This document shows, piece after piece, positions 1 through 6,771 of a stretch of DNA of 15,832 nt (position 1 is the stretch's first letter; the number at the start of each line of letters is the position of its first letter). The position numbers and the translations under genes were made by a program. The notes beneath the pieces are model-generated. The model searched no databases. It was given only the letters and a program-made list of their open reading frames with translations, and was not told the origin of the DNA. Origin of the DNA: Pseudomonadota bacterium (GTDB lineage: Bacteria > Myxococcota > UBA9042 > PHBI01); contig SYAK01000009.1 in assembly GCA_005788935.1 (NCBI GenBank), positions 1 to 15,832 of the forward strand, written 5' to 3'.

Positions 1-283
1 AGCGGCCAGCCCGCAGCGCCGCGAGGGCCGCCTCCGGCCCATCGCGCCAAAAGGCGTTCAACACGGGCGTCGCCTCGGAGGCGACCGGACCCGCGTTTTC
101 TGAAAATCCGTCAGCAGGCTGGCCAGGCAAAACTGACAGGACGTCAGGCTGAGGCGGCGGCGTCATAATCGACGTTTCGTCAGCTTTGGGGGGAAGACCG
201 CCCGGCGGCTCCGCGAGCGCCACCCGCCAGCACGCCGTCGACATGAGGCCGAGGACGAACGCCACCAGCGCCTGTGAGCGCAT
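1..283 (-). CDS. N-terminus of an exported protein of unknown function (cut by window edge)
   Basis: An open frame of 94 codons begins at an ATG at 283 and runs off the left edge with no stop. It starts MRSQALVAFVLGLMSTACWR, which reads as a signal peptide: one Arg, a hydrophobic core, then Ala/Cys. A Cys at residue 18 gives only a weak lipobox (STAC lacks the usual Leu at -3). After the signal the chain is Pro- and Ala-rich, then becomes helical-looking (WRDGPEAALAALRAGR), which could open a TPR-like or lytic-transglycosylase-type helical domain; that is a guess. The start lies 14 bases past the J-protein stop, so it is probably in the same operon. A GGAC/AAGG purine stretch precedes the ATG, closer than usual. 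The product is likely periplasmic or envelope-associated. Function unknown. Confidence 0.6.
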   Translation of the reverse strand, partial: MRSQALVAFVLGLMSTACWRVALAEPPGGLPPKADETSIMTPPPQPDVLSVLPGQPADGFSENAGPVASEATPVLNAFWRDGPEAALAALRAGR

Positions 284-297
284 CCTTGTCCGTCGCG

Positions 298-1347
298 TCA
301 TCCCGCGCCTCCTGTGTCCACGCTTGCCGAGTCGCCCGCCGCGGCCTCCCGGGCGATGACCCCTTCGCCCCATTGCCGAAGCGCCGATCGCTCGTCCGGG
401 GTCAAGCGCTCGGGCCAGCGCAGGCGCACGATGAGAAAGCCGTCGCCCTGCCGGCCCACGCCGAGACCGCCAAGCCGCAGCACCGCCCCCTCCCGGGTCC
501 CGGGCGGCAGCGCCACGACCCGCGGTCCCCATGGCGTGTCAGCCTCCCACGTCCCACCGGCCAGCGCGAGCCAGAACGGGACCTCGACCGGCCCGGTCCA
601 ATCGGTGCCCGCGACCTCCCAGCGCCCCGGGGCGAGGTCGAGGACGACCCGAAGATCGCCGGCCTGTCCGCGACCACGGGCTGGAAGCCCAGCGCCCGCC
701 ACGGTCACGGTCGCGCCAGCGCGCAGGCCAGCCGGGATCACCACCTCGATCGCCCGCTCGGCCGCGACCGCACCGCGTCCGCCGCATCCAGCGCACGCGT
801 GCTCGGGAACCCACCCCGCGGCGTCACAGGCCCCGCACGGCGCGCTCGTCGCCCGCAAGACCGGGCGCGAGACCTCGAAGCAACGGCCGCCGCAGCGACC
901 ACAGACGATCGGGCGCCCACGCGGCGCGAGCCCGGTCCCGCCGCACAGGCCACAATCGCGGTGCCCGGGCAGGGCGAGGGTCCTTACAGCGCCCGTGACA
1001 GCGGCCTCGGCGGGCAGGCGCAGCTCGCAGCGCAGGTCGCGGCCGTGTTCGGGCTCGGGACTGCGCACCCCGACGAGCCGCTCGATGAAGCCCGACGGCA
1101 GCGGCGCCACCGCGTCCGCGAAGCGTCTGCGGGCCGCGTCATGGGCCGCCCGTCGCGCCGGGTCGGACAGGGTCGCCCAGGCCTCGCGCGCGAGCTGGAA
1201 GCGGTCGGCGGCCGCATCTCCGGGGTCGGTGTCGGGATGCAGCGCGCGCGCCACGCCACGCCACGCCAGCCGCAACCCCGCCTCGTCCGCATCGGGTTGG
1301 ACCCCGAGCACGGCGTACCAGTCGACGAGCACGGGGACCTCCGCCAT
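298..1347 (-). CDS. DnaJ-type J-protein with zinc-finger domain
   Basis: This 349-residue protein looks like a cytoplasmic Hsp70 co-chaperone. The N-terminal J domain (about 8-72) carries the DnaK-activating HPD triad at residues 37-39. A cysteine-rich zinc domain follows, with four CxxC pairs (C132/C135, C149/C152, C171/C174, C185/C188). The first and fourth fit CxxCxGxG; the second ends in Arg-Cys and the third is CGACDAAG, so those are degenerate. Beta-rich C-terminal substrate-binding regions follow (about 196-315). The Gly/Phe linker of housekeeping DnaJ is missing or very short, and the chain is somewhat short for DnaJ, so I read it as a specialised J-protein rather than the main DnaJ. 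The ATG at 1347 has GAGG five bases upstream, overlapping the end of the OPX gene, so the two are probably translated from one message. Its link to the envelope genes is unclear. Confidence 0.87.
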   Translation of the reverse strand: MAEVPVLVDWYAVLGVQPDADEAGLRLAWRGVARALHPDTDPGDAAADRFQLAREAWATLSDPARRAAHDAARRRFADAVAPLPSGFIERLVGVRSPEPEHGRDLRCELRLPAEAAVTGAVRTLALPGHRDCGLCGGTGLAPRGRPIVCGRCGGRCFEVSRPVLRATSAPCGACDAAGWVPEHACAGCGGRGAVAAERAIEVVIPAGLRAGATVTVAGAGLPARGRGQAGDLRVVLDLAPGRWEVAGTDWTGPVEVPFWLALAGGTWEADTPWGPRVVALPPGTREGAVLRLGGLGVGRQGDGFLIVRLRWPERLTPDERSALRQWGEGVIAREAAAGDSASVDTGGAG

Positions 1348-1354
1348 GCAGGCC

Positions 1355-1999
1355 TCACAGGAGCCGGTCGGGGACGAACACGATGTCCCCTGGCCTGAGG
1401 CCGTAGTTCGGCGCCTCTCCGCGCGTGATCTTCTCGACGGGCAGCCGGACGCGCACGTCCCGCCCGCCGTCGCGCCGCGTCACGATCACGTTGTTGCGGT
1501 TCGCGGCGGCCGTGAAACCCCCAGCCGACGAGATGGCCTCGACGACCGTCATGTTCGGGGCGAACGGAAAGGTGCCAGCCCGAGCGACCTCGCCGAGGAC
1601 GAAAATCTTCTTGGAGTTCAGCTCTTTCACGTAGACCGAGACGTTCGGCTCGCGAAGGAAGCCCTCTTGCAGGCGCGTCCGCAGCATCGCGGCGCACTCG
1701 TTCGGGGTCAGCCCATCCACCGACACGACGCCGATGAGCGGAAAGTGGATCGTCCCGTCGGGTCCGACCCGATAGGCGCCTGTCATCGTGGGTTCGTTCC
1801 AGACCGTGACATCGAAGACGTCGCCAGGACCAAGCCCCACACGGCCAAGCTGCTCCGCGAGCGCCTCCTCGATGGTGCTGTCGTAGCCCTCGACCGGGGC
1901 CGCCTCACACGACGCGCAGCGCGCCCCCGCGATGCCGAGGAACGCGAGCCACAGCGTCATCAGGAGGTGGCGTGAGAGCCGGACTCGATCGGACGGCAT
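1355..1999 (-). CDS. Short polysaccharide export protein (OPX/Wza family: PES + SLBB)
   Basis: This 214-residue exported protein belongs to the Wza-type polysaccharide export family. A basic start and hydrophobic core (about 11-27) form a signal peptide; Cys28 and Cys31 follow, but neither sits in a convincing lipobox. The PES domain (about 54-125) opens LGPGDVFDVTVWNEP and includes VGPDGTIHFPLIG, the most recognisable motif of the family. One SLBB region (about 130-190, KKIFVLGEVARAGTFPF) follows, then LRPGDIVFVPDRLL closes the protein. Wza itself has further SLBB domains and a C-terminal amphipathic helix that makes the outer-membrane pore; none is present. The protein therefore fits the short OPX class thought to use a separate beta-barrel porin, and a barrel gene lies 14 bases upstream. 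The ATG at 1999 puts the basic residues directly before the hydrophobic core. The likely role is guiding a polymer through the periplasm to the outer membrane. Confidence 0.9.
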   Translation of the reverse strand: MPSDRVRLSRHLLMTLWLAFLGIAGARCASCEAAPVEGYDSTIEEALAEQLGRVGLGPGDVFDVTVWNEPTMTGAYRVGPDGTIHFPLIGVVSVDGLTPNECAAMLRTRLQEGFLREPNVSVYVKELNSKKIFVLGEVARAGTFPFAPNMTVVEAISSAGGFTAAANRNNVIVTRRDGGRDVRVRLPVEKITRGEAPNYGLRPGDIVFVPDRLL

Positions 2000-2013
2000 C
2001 AGACCCCGGGGCG

Positions 2014-3483
2014 TCAGTAACGCAGGTTGAGGCTCGCGAAGATGCGATGGTCTGCATAACCGACGTAGTTGACGCTCGCATCCGTGACGATCACGAAATC
2101 CGACACGAGGGCGTCGAGGCGGTAGCCAAGCGTCAGCCCGAAGAGGCGCATGAAGTTCATGTCGAGGCTGACGCCGCCGCGCAGGGCGAGCTCGTCGCGG
2201 GTCGTATCGAGCGTGCTCGGCTGGTAGGCCTGCCCGTTCGACTCGAAGGCGGCAGGCTGCCAGAGGCCGTAGGCGCGAGCGTCGACGCTGAAGTCGGCGT
2301 TGAGCTGCAGCCAGGTCGTCAGCCGATGGCTGTACTCGGCGTAGCCGCGGTCAAAGCCGAAGTAGCCGCCGAAGGGCGACAGCTGGAAGTCACGCGCATA
2401 GCCGACGTGGAGGACCGACTCGGCGTTGAAGCGCCACGAGAGCTGCAGCTGCGTGAGCACGCTCTCGTACTGATCGGTCCCGGAGTCGAGCATCGAGTTG
2501 CCGTAGCCCGCGCGCAACAGGACCGCGAGGCGCTCGGTGACGTGCCCAGAGAGGCCGCCGTAGACCTTGAGCGGTGTCCCAGGCTCGTAGTTGCCCGTGC
2601 TGCCCTGCTCGCTCGCGGTGAGCGGCTTGCGGTAGGTCACGGCGTCATAGGTCCCCTCGACGAAGGCGTACGTCTGCGGGAAGAACCGCCACGAGCCGAG
2701 GAAGCGCATGCGGTGCGTGTCGGTGTCGAGGATCCCGAGTTCGTCATAACGCAACATGTCGAAGGCGTAGCCGACCGTGAAGTCGAGCGCGCGGCCGCCT
2801 GGGTGGAACGACAGGTCGGCGCCCACGACGTTCTGGTTGCGGTTCGCGTTCCGGTCGAGCAGCGGACGCATCCAGATCTGCCGCTCGAAGCGGTCGTAGA
2901 GCGTGAAGGAGACCGGGCGCTTCGGCAGGAAGGCGGCGGCGACCTGGGCCTGGGCGCCGACGTTCGAGCGGGACGAGACCGACTCCTCGCCAAGCGGCAT
3001 GAAGACGTCGAAATCCGACGAGAACGACAGCGCCACGGCGTCGTACTGCGGGTTGAAGACCGCGAGGCCCGGCCGGAGATGCAGCGCGAGCGCGCCCACG
3101 GCCGCTCCGTTGCGCGAGTCCTGGCGGAAGAAGTTCGTGCGGTAGTCGCTCTCGAGCAGGAAGCGCGGCTGGAGCACGAAGTCGCCGAGGCGAACCCCGA
3201 AATTCGGCGTCAGCGGGCTGAGGCCGACGCCTGCGCCGACGAGGCCCGAGTAGCGGCCTCCGAGGCCGGTCAGCGACAGAATCCGAGGGTCCTCGAGGCC
3301 CTGCGCGAAGTCCTGCGCCCGCGCGTTCGGGGTGGCGATGGCCCCTGTCAGCGCGAGCAGGGTCCACGCGGTGGAGCGCCACGCGCGCAGCCGTGCCGCG
3401 ATGGACGAGCTTGCTCGCGCCGCGGGCTGGGTCCCTTGCGCCACGACGGTGGGCGCTGGGGTGGCTGGGCTGGTGACGGTCAT
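2014..3483 (-). CDS. Outer-membrane beta-barrel protein, probable OPX partner porin
   Basis: From the ATG at 3483 this gives 489 residues. A long Ala/Pro/Thr-rich N-region precedes a signal peptide (core WTLLALTGAIA, ending near NARAQ). The mature chain is dominated by alternating polar/hydrophobic stretches rich in Tyr, Phe and Trp, such as VLQPRFLLESDYRTNFF and LAVLLRAGYGNS. It ends IFASLNLRY, with the terminal aromatic residue typical of BAM-inserted barrels. No enzymatic domain is visible. Its place directly before the short OPX gene suggests it is the outer-membrane channel for the same polysaccharide; some myxobacterial export systems pair short OPX proteins with barrels this way. The open frame extends to a TTG at 3549, but that has no Shine-Dalgarno sequence and would only lengthen the N-region. 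The ATG at 3483 has a weak GGAA eight bases upstream, and a GTG near the signal peptide is also possible, so the start is uncertain. Confidence 0.82.
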   Translation of the reverse strand: MTVTSPATPAPTVVAQGTQPAARASSSIAARLRAWRSTAWTLLALTGAIATPNARAQDFAQGLEDPRILSLTGLGGRYSGLVGAGVGLSPLTPNFGVRLGDFVLQPRFLLESDYRTNFFRQDSRNGAAVGALALHLRPGLAVFNPQYDAVALSFSSDFDVFMPLGEESVSSRSNVGAQAQVAAAFLPKRPVSFTLYDRFERQIWMRPLLDRNANRNQNVVGADLSFHPGGRALDFTVGYAFDMLRYDELGILDTDTHRMRFLGSWRFFPQTYAFVEGTYDAVTYRKPLTASEQGSTGNYEPGTPLKVYGGLSGHVTERLAVLLRAGYGNSMLDSGTDQYESVLTQLQLSWRFNAESVLHVGYARDFQLSPFGGYFGFDRGYAEYSHRLTTWLQLNADFSVDARAYGLWQPAAFESNGQAYQPSTLDTTRDELALRGGVSLDMNFMRLFGLTLGYRLDALVSDFVIVTDASVNYVGYADHRIFASLNLRY

Positions 3484-3642
3484 CCAGGTTTCCGAGGGTC
3501 GGGAGACAGCGGTCGGGGCGGGCGAGCGGCTGCGCGTGCCAGTCCCCAATCAGGACCGCGGACGGCGTGAGTTTGTGTCACGGTTGAGGGGCGGCCGCAA
3601 GCGTCGCGGCGGCAAAGCCTCTGATCGGACGGGACGAGGAAC

Positions 3643-4290
3643 TCAGAACCACGGGCTTGCGTTGGCGGGCGGCTGAGGGTTCGACTGGAACGGGGTGTAG
3701 GCCTCCGCGGCGAAGACCTCGGTCAGCGACTGGAGCACGGGCAGCGTGCCCGAGAAGGTCAGCTGGCGTGTGACCGCCTCGCCCTCGACCTCGAAGGCCT
3801 CCATGCCGACCGACGACGAGCTGCGCACCTGGGCGTAATACTCGCGGACCTTGCCCGAGGCGATCGCGACCTTGATGAACTCGTTCTCGGAGCGGGAGCG
3901 ATCGTTTTCGGCGCAGCGCTGCTTCAGGTTGCGCAGGTTGTTCTCGGCGAGCTTCACGTGGCCCTTCATGATCGTGATGGCTTCGTTGCGCGTGTTCGCC
4001 GCCGCCATGTCGCCTGCGGCGACGGAGGACTCGAGCATGTAGAAGCTGTCGGTCAGCTGCTTGTCCATCTCGTTGACCATCTTCTGCGCCCGCTCGACGA
4101 GCTCCTTGCAGGAGTACTTCGAGAGGTCCTCCTCCTCGGGCGAGGGCTGGAAGGAGATCTGGGCGGGCGGCGCGGCGGGCTGGCCGCCTTCCGCAGGCTG
4201 CGCCACGGCGAGGCCGGAGAGGCCAGCCCCGAACATGGCCACGATCACGGCGAGACGCGCACGCTTCATCACGAGGGGTCGATTGGTCAT
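3643..4290 (-). CDS. Small exported helical protein of unknown function
   Basis: This 215-residue protein has a signal peptide (basic MKRAR, hydrophobic core to about residue 30, cleavage near AVA-QP) and a Pro/Ala/Gly-rich linker. A largely helical, charged domain follows (about 55-155) and could form a coiled coil or helical hairpin, for example CKELVERAQKMVNEMDKQLT and HVKLAENNLRNLKQRC. Its two cysteines (C61 and C126) flank the helical stretch and could form a periplasmic disulfide. The C-terminus is Pro-rich and ends in WF. I do not recognise the family. The ATG at 4290 has no Shine-Dalgarno sequence but lies just downstream of a good promoter match, consistent with leaderless translation; an internal ATG at 4269 (MKRAR) is the alternative and also lacks one. 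It is the first gene of the envelope/export group and lies between gltG and the beta-barrel gene, so an accessory periplasmic role is likely. Confidence 0.75.
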   Translation of the reverse strand: MTNRPLVMKRARLAVIVAMFGAGLSGLAVAQPAEGGQPAAPPAQISFQPSPEEEDLSKYSCKELVERAQKMVNEMDKQLTDSFYMLESSVAAGDMAAANTRNEAITIMKGHVKLAENNLRNLKQRCAENDRSRSENEFIKVAIASGKVREYYAQVRSSSSVGMEAFEVEGEAVTRQLTFSGTLPVLQSLTEVFAAEAYTPFQSNPQPPANASPWF

Positions 4291-4296
4291 GGCGGT

Positions 4297-4326
4297 AGTC
4301 TAGCTGGCCGCGGCCGGGCGGGTCAA
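4297..4326 (-). promoter_or_regulatory. Candidate sigma70-type promoter with palindromic spacer, before the 215-residue exported protein
   Basis: On the minus strand, TTGACC (4321-4326) is followed after 18 bases by TAGACT (4297-4302), a good -35 and a 4/6 match to the -10. The expected start of transcription, about seven bases on, falls at or next to the ATG at 4290. The spacer contains the perfect 10-base palindrome GGCCGCGGCC (4306-4315), which could be an operator or chance in G+C-rich DNA. Upstream lie the hairpins after gltG, so this would be a genuine operon start. Confidence 0.5.
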
Positions 4327-4411
4327 GGGCGGCCGGTCCGTCGAGGTTCGTCGAGGGCGGGGTGCGGAGGCCAGACCGCGAAGCCCGCAGACACCAGAGG
4401 CCGCGGACCCT

Positions 4412-4464
4412 CCCCCTCGGGGGCGGTGCGCGCCCTCATCAGCCCCAAAAAATCGGGGCGAGGG
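4412..4464 (-). terminator. Paired hairpins directly after gltG, probable transcription end
   Basis: Two stem-loops follow the gltG stop. In the first, CCCTC (4433-4437) pairs with GAGGG (4460-4464) and GCCCC (4442-4446) with GGGGC (4455-4459), enclosing a loop that reads as a run of six T on the coding strand. In the second, CCCC (4412-4415) and GGGG (4420-4423) enclose a CTCG loop. The T run lies in the loop rather than after the stem, so this is not a textbook intrinsic terminator. Its position between a finished gene and a new promoter supports a boundary role. Confidence 0.45.
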
Positions 4465-5928
4465 TCACTGCGACAGGATGAAGGGGTACGAGAAGGTCAC
4501 GGATCCACCCTCGGGCGGATCGAACTTCCAGCTGCGCACCTTGTCGACGATGCAGGAGCCGATGCCTGCGTCCCCCGTCGAGTTGTCGGTGACGGAGATG
4601 TCGGTGATGCGCCCCGCGGGCCCGATCGTGAACTTGATCGTCACCTTGCCCTTCAGGGCGGCGTTGACCTTCAGCGCGCTCTCGTAGCAGCTCTTGATGG
4701 CGCCCTTGCGGCGCGAGAAGACGCTCGTCACGACGGCGCCGTCGATCTTGCCCGAGCCCCCCTGCCCGCTCAGCGTGCCGCCGCCGACGCGCGCGTTGAT
4801 CTTCGCCTCGTCCGGCCCCTTGTCCCCCGTCGACACGTTCGTGTTCGTGCCGATCCGGGTGCCACCCGTCTCGTCCGCGGAGAGCCCCTTGTAGCGGCCC
4901 GATCCCCCGTCGTCAGCCACCGCCGTCGGCCCCCCGGCGGCCGCGAGGGCCCCGGTCCCGCGCTCGCCCGTCGTGACCCCGCCCGCGGCGTCGAACGCGT
5001 TGTCGATCGCGGCGCGGTTGATGCCAGCGCCAAGCGTGTCGCGCTCGCCCCCGATTCCACCGCCGCGCGTGCCGAGGACGTGGAGGAAGGTCTTCTGCTT
5101 GACCGCCGCGACCACCTTCGCGCGGTCCTTCGCGCGGTCACCCGCGGTGCTGACCGCGCGCGCCTGCGCGGCCTGCTTCACTGCGGCCGCCTTCGGCCTG
5201 GCCTTCTCGGGGGCTGGCGCGGGATCCTTGGCGGCGTCAGCCTTGGCCTCCTTCTCGGCCTCCTTCTCGGCCTCGTCTTCCTTCGGCTTCTCGGGCTCTT
5301 CCTTCTTCGCCTCGGCCTTCACGACCTCCGCCCGGATCAGCTCGTAGAGCTTGGACTTCCCCTCCTGAAGAGGCTGGAAGTAGTACTGCCCGGTCTCGTT
5401 CCACCAGTATTCGACGACCGAGGTCGTGCCGCCGAGCAGCAGGAAGGCGAGCGCCATGACGTACGCGAAGGGCCAGTCGATCTGGGCCGAGATGCTCGCG
5501 CGCAGGCCTGGCATCGGACCGACCCCGCCGAGCAGCGGCTTCGGCGCGTCGACGAACTGAAACAGCAGGACGAAGCCGTCGACTGCGACGCGCCCGCGCA
5601 CACCGACTGGCAGCTGCAGGGCGAGCTTGCCCCCGCGCCGCTCGGTCTGGCTCGCGGTCGCGAGGGCCTGCAGGTCCTGGGGGTCGCCGCCGAGGTCGAC
5701 CTTGCCCGTCGTGTCGCGGTCAAACAGCAGCGTGTAGCTGCCGTCCGCGTTCAGCTCGAAGACCTTCCGCGCGCGAGACGCCTTCGGTCCCTTGACGACG
5801 AACGTGTTGCTCCCGGCCGTCCCGATCGTGACGTCCATCGGGACGTGGATGAGACGCTCGTCGACCCGCTCGCGATCGCCCTCGTTGAGGACCCCGATGC
5901 GGAGGAGTTTGTTCGGGATGTAGACCAT
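4465..5928 (-). CDS. gltG: GltG/PglI-type motor coupling protein: FHA-like domain, one TM, TonB-like tail
   Basis: This 487-residue inner-membrane protein probably couples the TolQR-type motor to periplasmic or outer-membrane parts. The cytoplasmic N-terminus (about 5-128) looks like a degenerate FHA fold, with VTIGTAGSNTFVV, then an FELNADGSYTLLFD stretch, and ending GFVLLFQFV as in GltG proteins. One transmembrane helix lies at about 153-175 (WPFAYVMALAFLLLGG). A Lys/Glu/Ala/Pro-rich extension (198-250) and a Gly-rich stretch (285-395) follow. The C-terminus (about 396-487) is the AgmX/PglI-type TonB-like domain, with GAIKSCYESALK, LKGKVTIKFTIGPAGRI, a second Cys at 459 probably bonded to Cys414, and a terminal YPFILSQ. 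The conserved phosphopeptide-binding residues of a true FHA domain are not evident. The ATG at 5928 has only a G-rich stretch upstream. It follows the two tolR-like genes and ends just before the paired hairpins. Confidence 0.86.
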   Translation of the reverse strand: MVYIPNKLLRIGVLNEGDRERVDERLIHVPMDVTIGTAGSNTFVVKGPKASRARKVFELNADGSYTLLFDRDTTGKVDLGGDPQDLQALATASQTERRGGKLALQLPVGVRGRVAVDGFVLLFQFVDAPKPLLGGVGPMPGLRASISAQIDWPFAYVMALAFLLLGGTTSVVEYWWNETGQYYFQPLQEGKSKLYELIRAEVVKAEAKKEEPEKPKEDEAEKEAEKEAKADAAKDPAPAPEKARPKAAAVKQAAQARAVSTAGDRAKDRAKVVAAVKQKTFLHVLGTRGGGIGGERDTLGAGINRAAIDNAFDAAGGVTTGERGTGALAAAGGPTAVADDGGSGRYKGLSADETGGTRIGTNTNVSTGDKGPDEAKINARVGGGTLSGQGGSGKIDGAVVTSVFSRRKGAIKSCYESALKVNAALKGKVTIKFTIGPAGRITDISVTDNSTGDAGIGSCIVDKVRSWKFDPPEGGSVTFSYPFILSQ

Positions 5929-6045
5929 GAAAACCCCCGAGGGCCCGGAGGCCCGAAGTGAGGCACGCCCCGCTCACGCGGCGTGGTATGTCTCAGGTCG
6001 AGCGCGTCTCCCGAACACCACGCGGGGTCGTCCGCCGCTCGCCTC
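5929..6045 (-). other. Intergenic leader before gltG with alternative stem-loops
   Basis: This 117-base gap has no coding support. GGCGT (5980-5984) can pair with ACGCC (5965-5969). The overlapping GCGTGGT (5981-5987) can instead pair with ACCACGC (6017-6023). The two pairings exclude each other, as in an attenuator, but such short stems are expected in G+C-rich DNA. Confidence 0.25.
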
Positions 6046-6687
6046 TCAGCGCTTCGAGTCCTTGATGACCGCGAAGCGCATCTGCTCGACGCCCGCGCTG
6101 CCGACCGAGTGGACGACCTGCGCGATGATGGCGTAGGGGATGTACTTGTCCGAGATGATCGTCACCATCGGCTTGTACTCGCCTGGCTTGGCCTGCATCA
6201 CGTGCAGCTCCTTTGCGCTCTCGATCTGCTCCTCGAGGGCCTTCTTCAGCGCCACGAGCAGGAAGCTCGCGTCGGACGCGTCCTCCTTCCACACCTTGTC
6301 GATCAGGTAGGTGTTGTCTGAGCTGTCGTAGTCGTCGTCGGTGCGGCACTGCGTGTTGCTCGCCGTGAGGCACTCCACCGGGACGGTCTTCTTGGAGTCG
6401 ACCGTGATCTCGTGGCGGTTCACGAAGACCGCGAGCGAGTCCTTCGGCTCGCCTTCAACGGTCGAGCGGGCGAGCTGAAGGTACTGGTTCTGCTTGATGC
6501 TGAACGGGTCCATGTTGATGGACACGAGCAGGAAGGTCAGGATGATCGTGACCGCGTCCATCAGGGACGTGATGTTGACCGAGCCGGGCTCGGGCATCTC
6601 CGGCTTCTTCTTCTTCGTGCGCGTCCAGCCCGCCACGGCCTCGGGGGGAACGCCACCGCCCTGGTCCTTGTTCAAGTCAACAGCCAT
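6046..6687 (-). CDS. TolR/ExbD-type motor protein, retains the ion-path aspartate
   Basis: This 213-residue single-pass inner-membrane protein is of the ExbD/TolR family, which works with a TolQ/ExbB channel to turn proton flow into mechanical work. A basic cytoplasmic N-terminus (TRTKKKKPE) leads into one transmembrane helix (about 41-58) with the core SVNITSLMDAVTIILTFLLV. Asp44 occupies the family's conserved proton-carrying position. The periplasmic domain is longer than that of E. coli TolR and has an acidic insertion around 106-140 with two cysteines (106 and 114), then a typical alpha/beta end (VTIISDKYIPYAIIAQVV). The open frame extends to an ATG at 6702, but the ATG at 6687 has GAGGAG seven bases upstream and is preferred. 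It lies between the other tolR-like gene and gltG, matching the AglR-AglQ-AglS pattern of one TolQ-like and two TolR-like proteins. Confidence 0.85.
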   Translation of the reverse strand: MAVDLNKDQGGGVPPEAVAGWTRTKKKKPEMPEPGSVNITSLMDAVTIILTFLLVSINMDPFSIKQNQYLQLARSTVEGEPKDSLAVFVNRHEITVDSKKTVPVECLTASNTQCRTDDDYDSSDNTYLIDKVWKEDASDASFLLVALKKALEEQIESAKELHVMQAKPGEYKPMVTIISDKYIPYAIIAQVVHSVGSAGVEQMRFAVIKDSKR

Positions 6688-6694
6688 CGTCAGG

Positions 6695-6700
6695 CTCCTC
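6695..6700 (-). promoter_or_regulatory. Ribosome binding site fixing the start of the Asp-bearing tolR-like gene
   Basis: GAGGAG on the minus strand lies seven bases before the ATG at 6687. It overlaps codons of the longer frame from 6702, whose ATG has no such motif, so the downstream start is favoured. Confidence 0.65.
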
Positions 6701-6731
6701 ATCGGCGTCCACGCAGGACGGACAACGCGGC

Positions 6732-6751
6732 CCGCGGAAGAGTTCCCGCGG
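6732..6751 (-). other. Stem-loop between the two tolR-like genes
   Basis: CCGCGG occurs at 6732-6737 and 6746-6751. With the inner GGAA/TTCC it folds into an eight-pair stem with one bulged C and a GAG loop. It also reads as a direct repeat (CCCGCGGA twice, six bases apart). No T run follows, so mRNA processing, stability or partial attenuation is more likely than full termination. It lies 21 bases past the upstream tolR-like stop. Confidence 0.35.
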
Positions 6752-6771
6752 ACCGCCGAAAAACGTCGGTC

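Noticed and set aside
4412..4464. A textbook intrinsic terminator after gltG
   Set aside because: The T run lies inside the loop, not after the stem, so it is listed only as probable paired hairpins with moderate confidence.
274..5961. Long plus-strand open frames at 314-1975, 1972-3570 and 3958-5961
   Set aside because: All lie opposite genes with clear families (J-protein, OPX, barrel, GltG). They are Arg/Ala/Pro- or Arg/Glu/Val-rich, without signal peptides, domains or matching ribosome binding sites.
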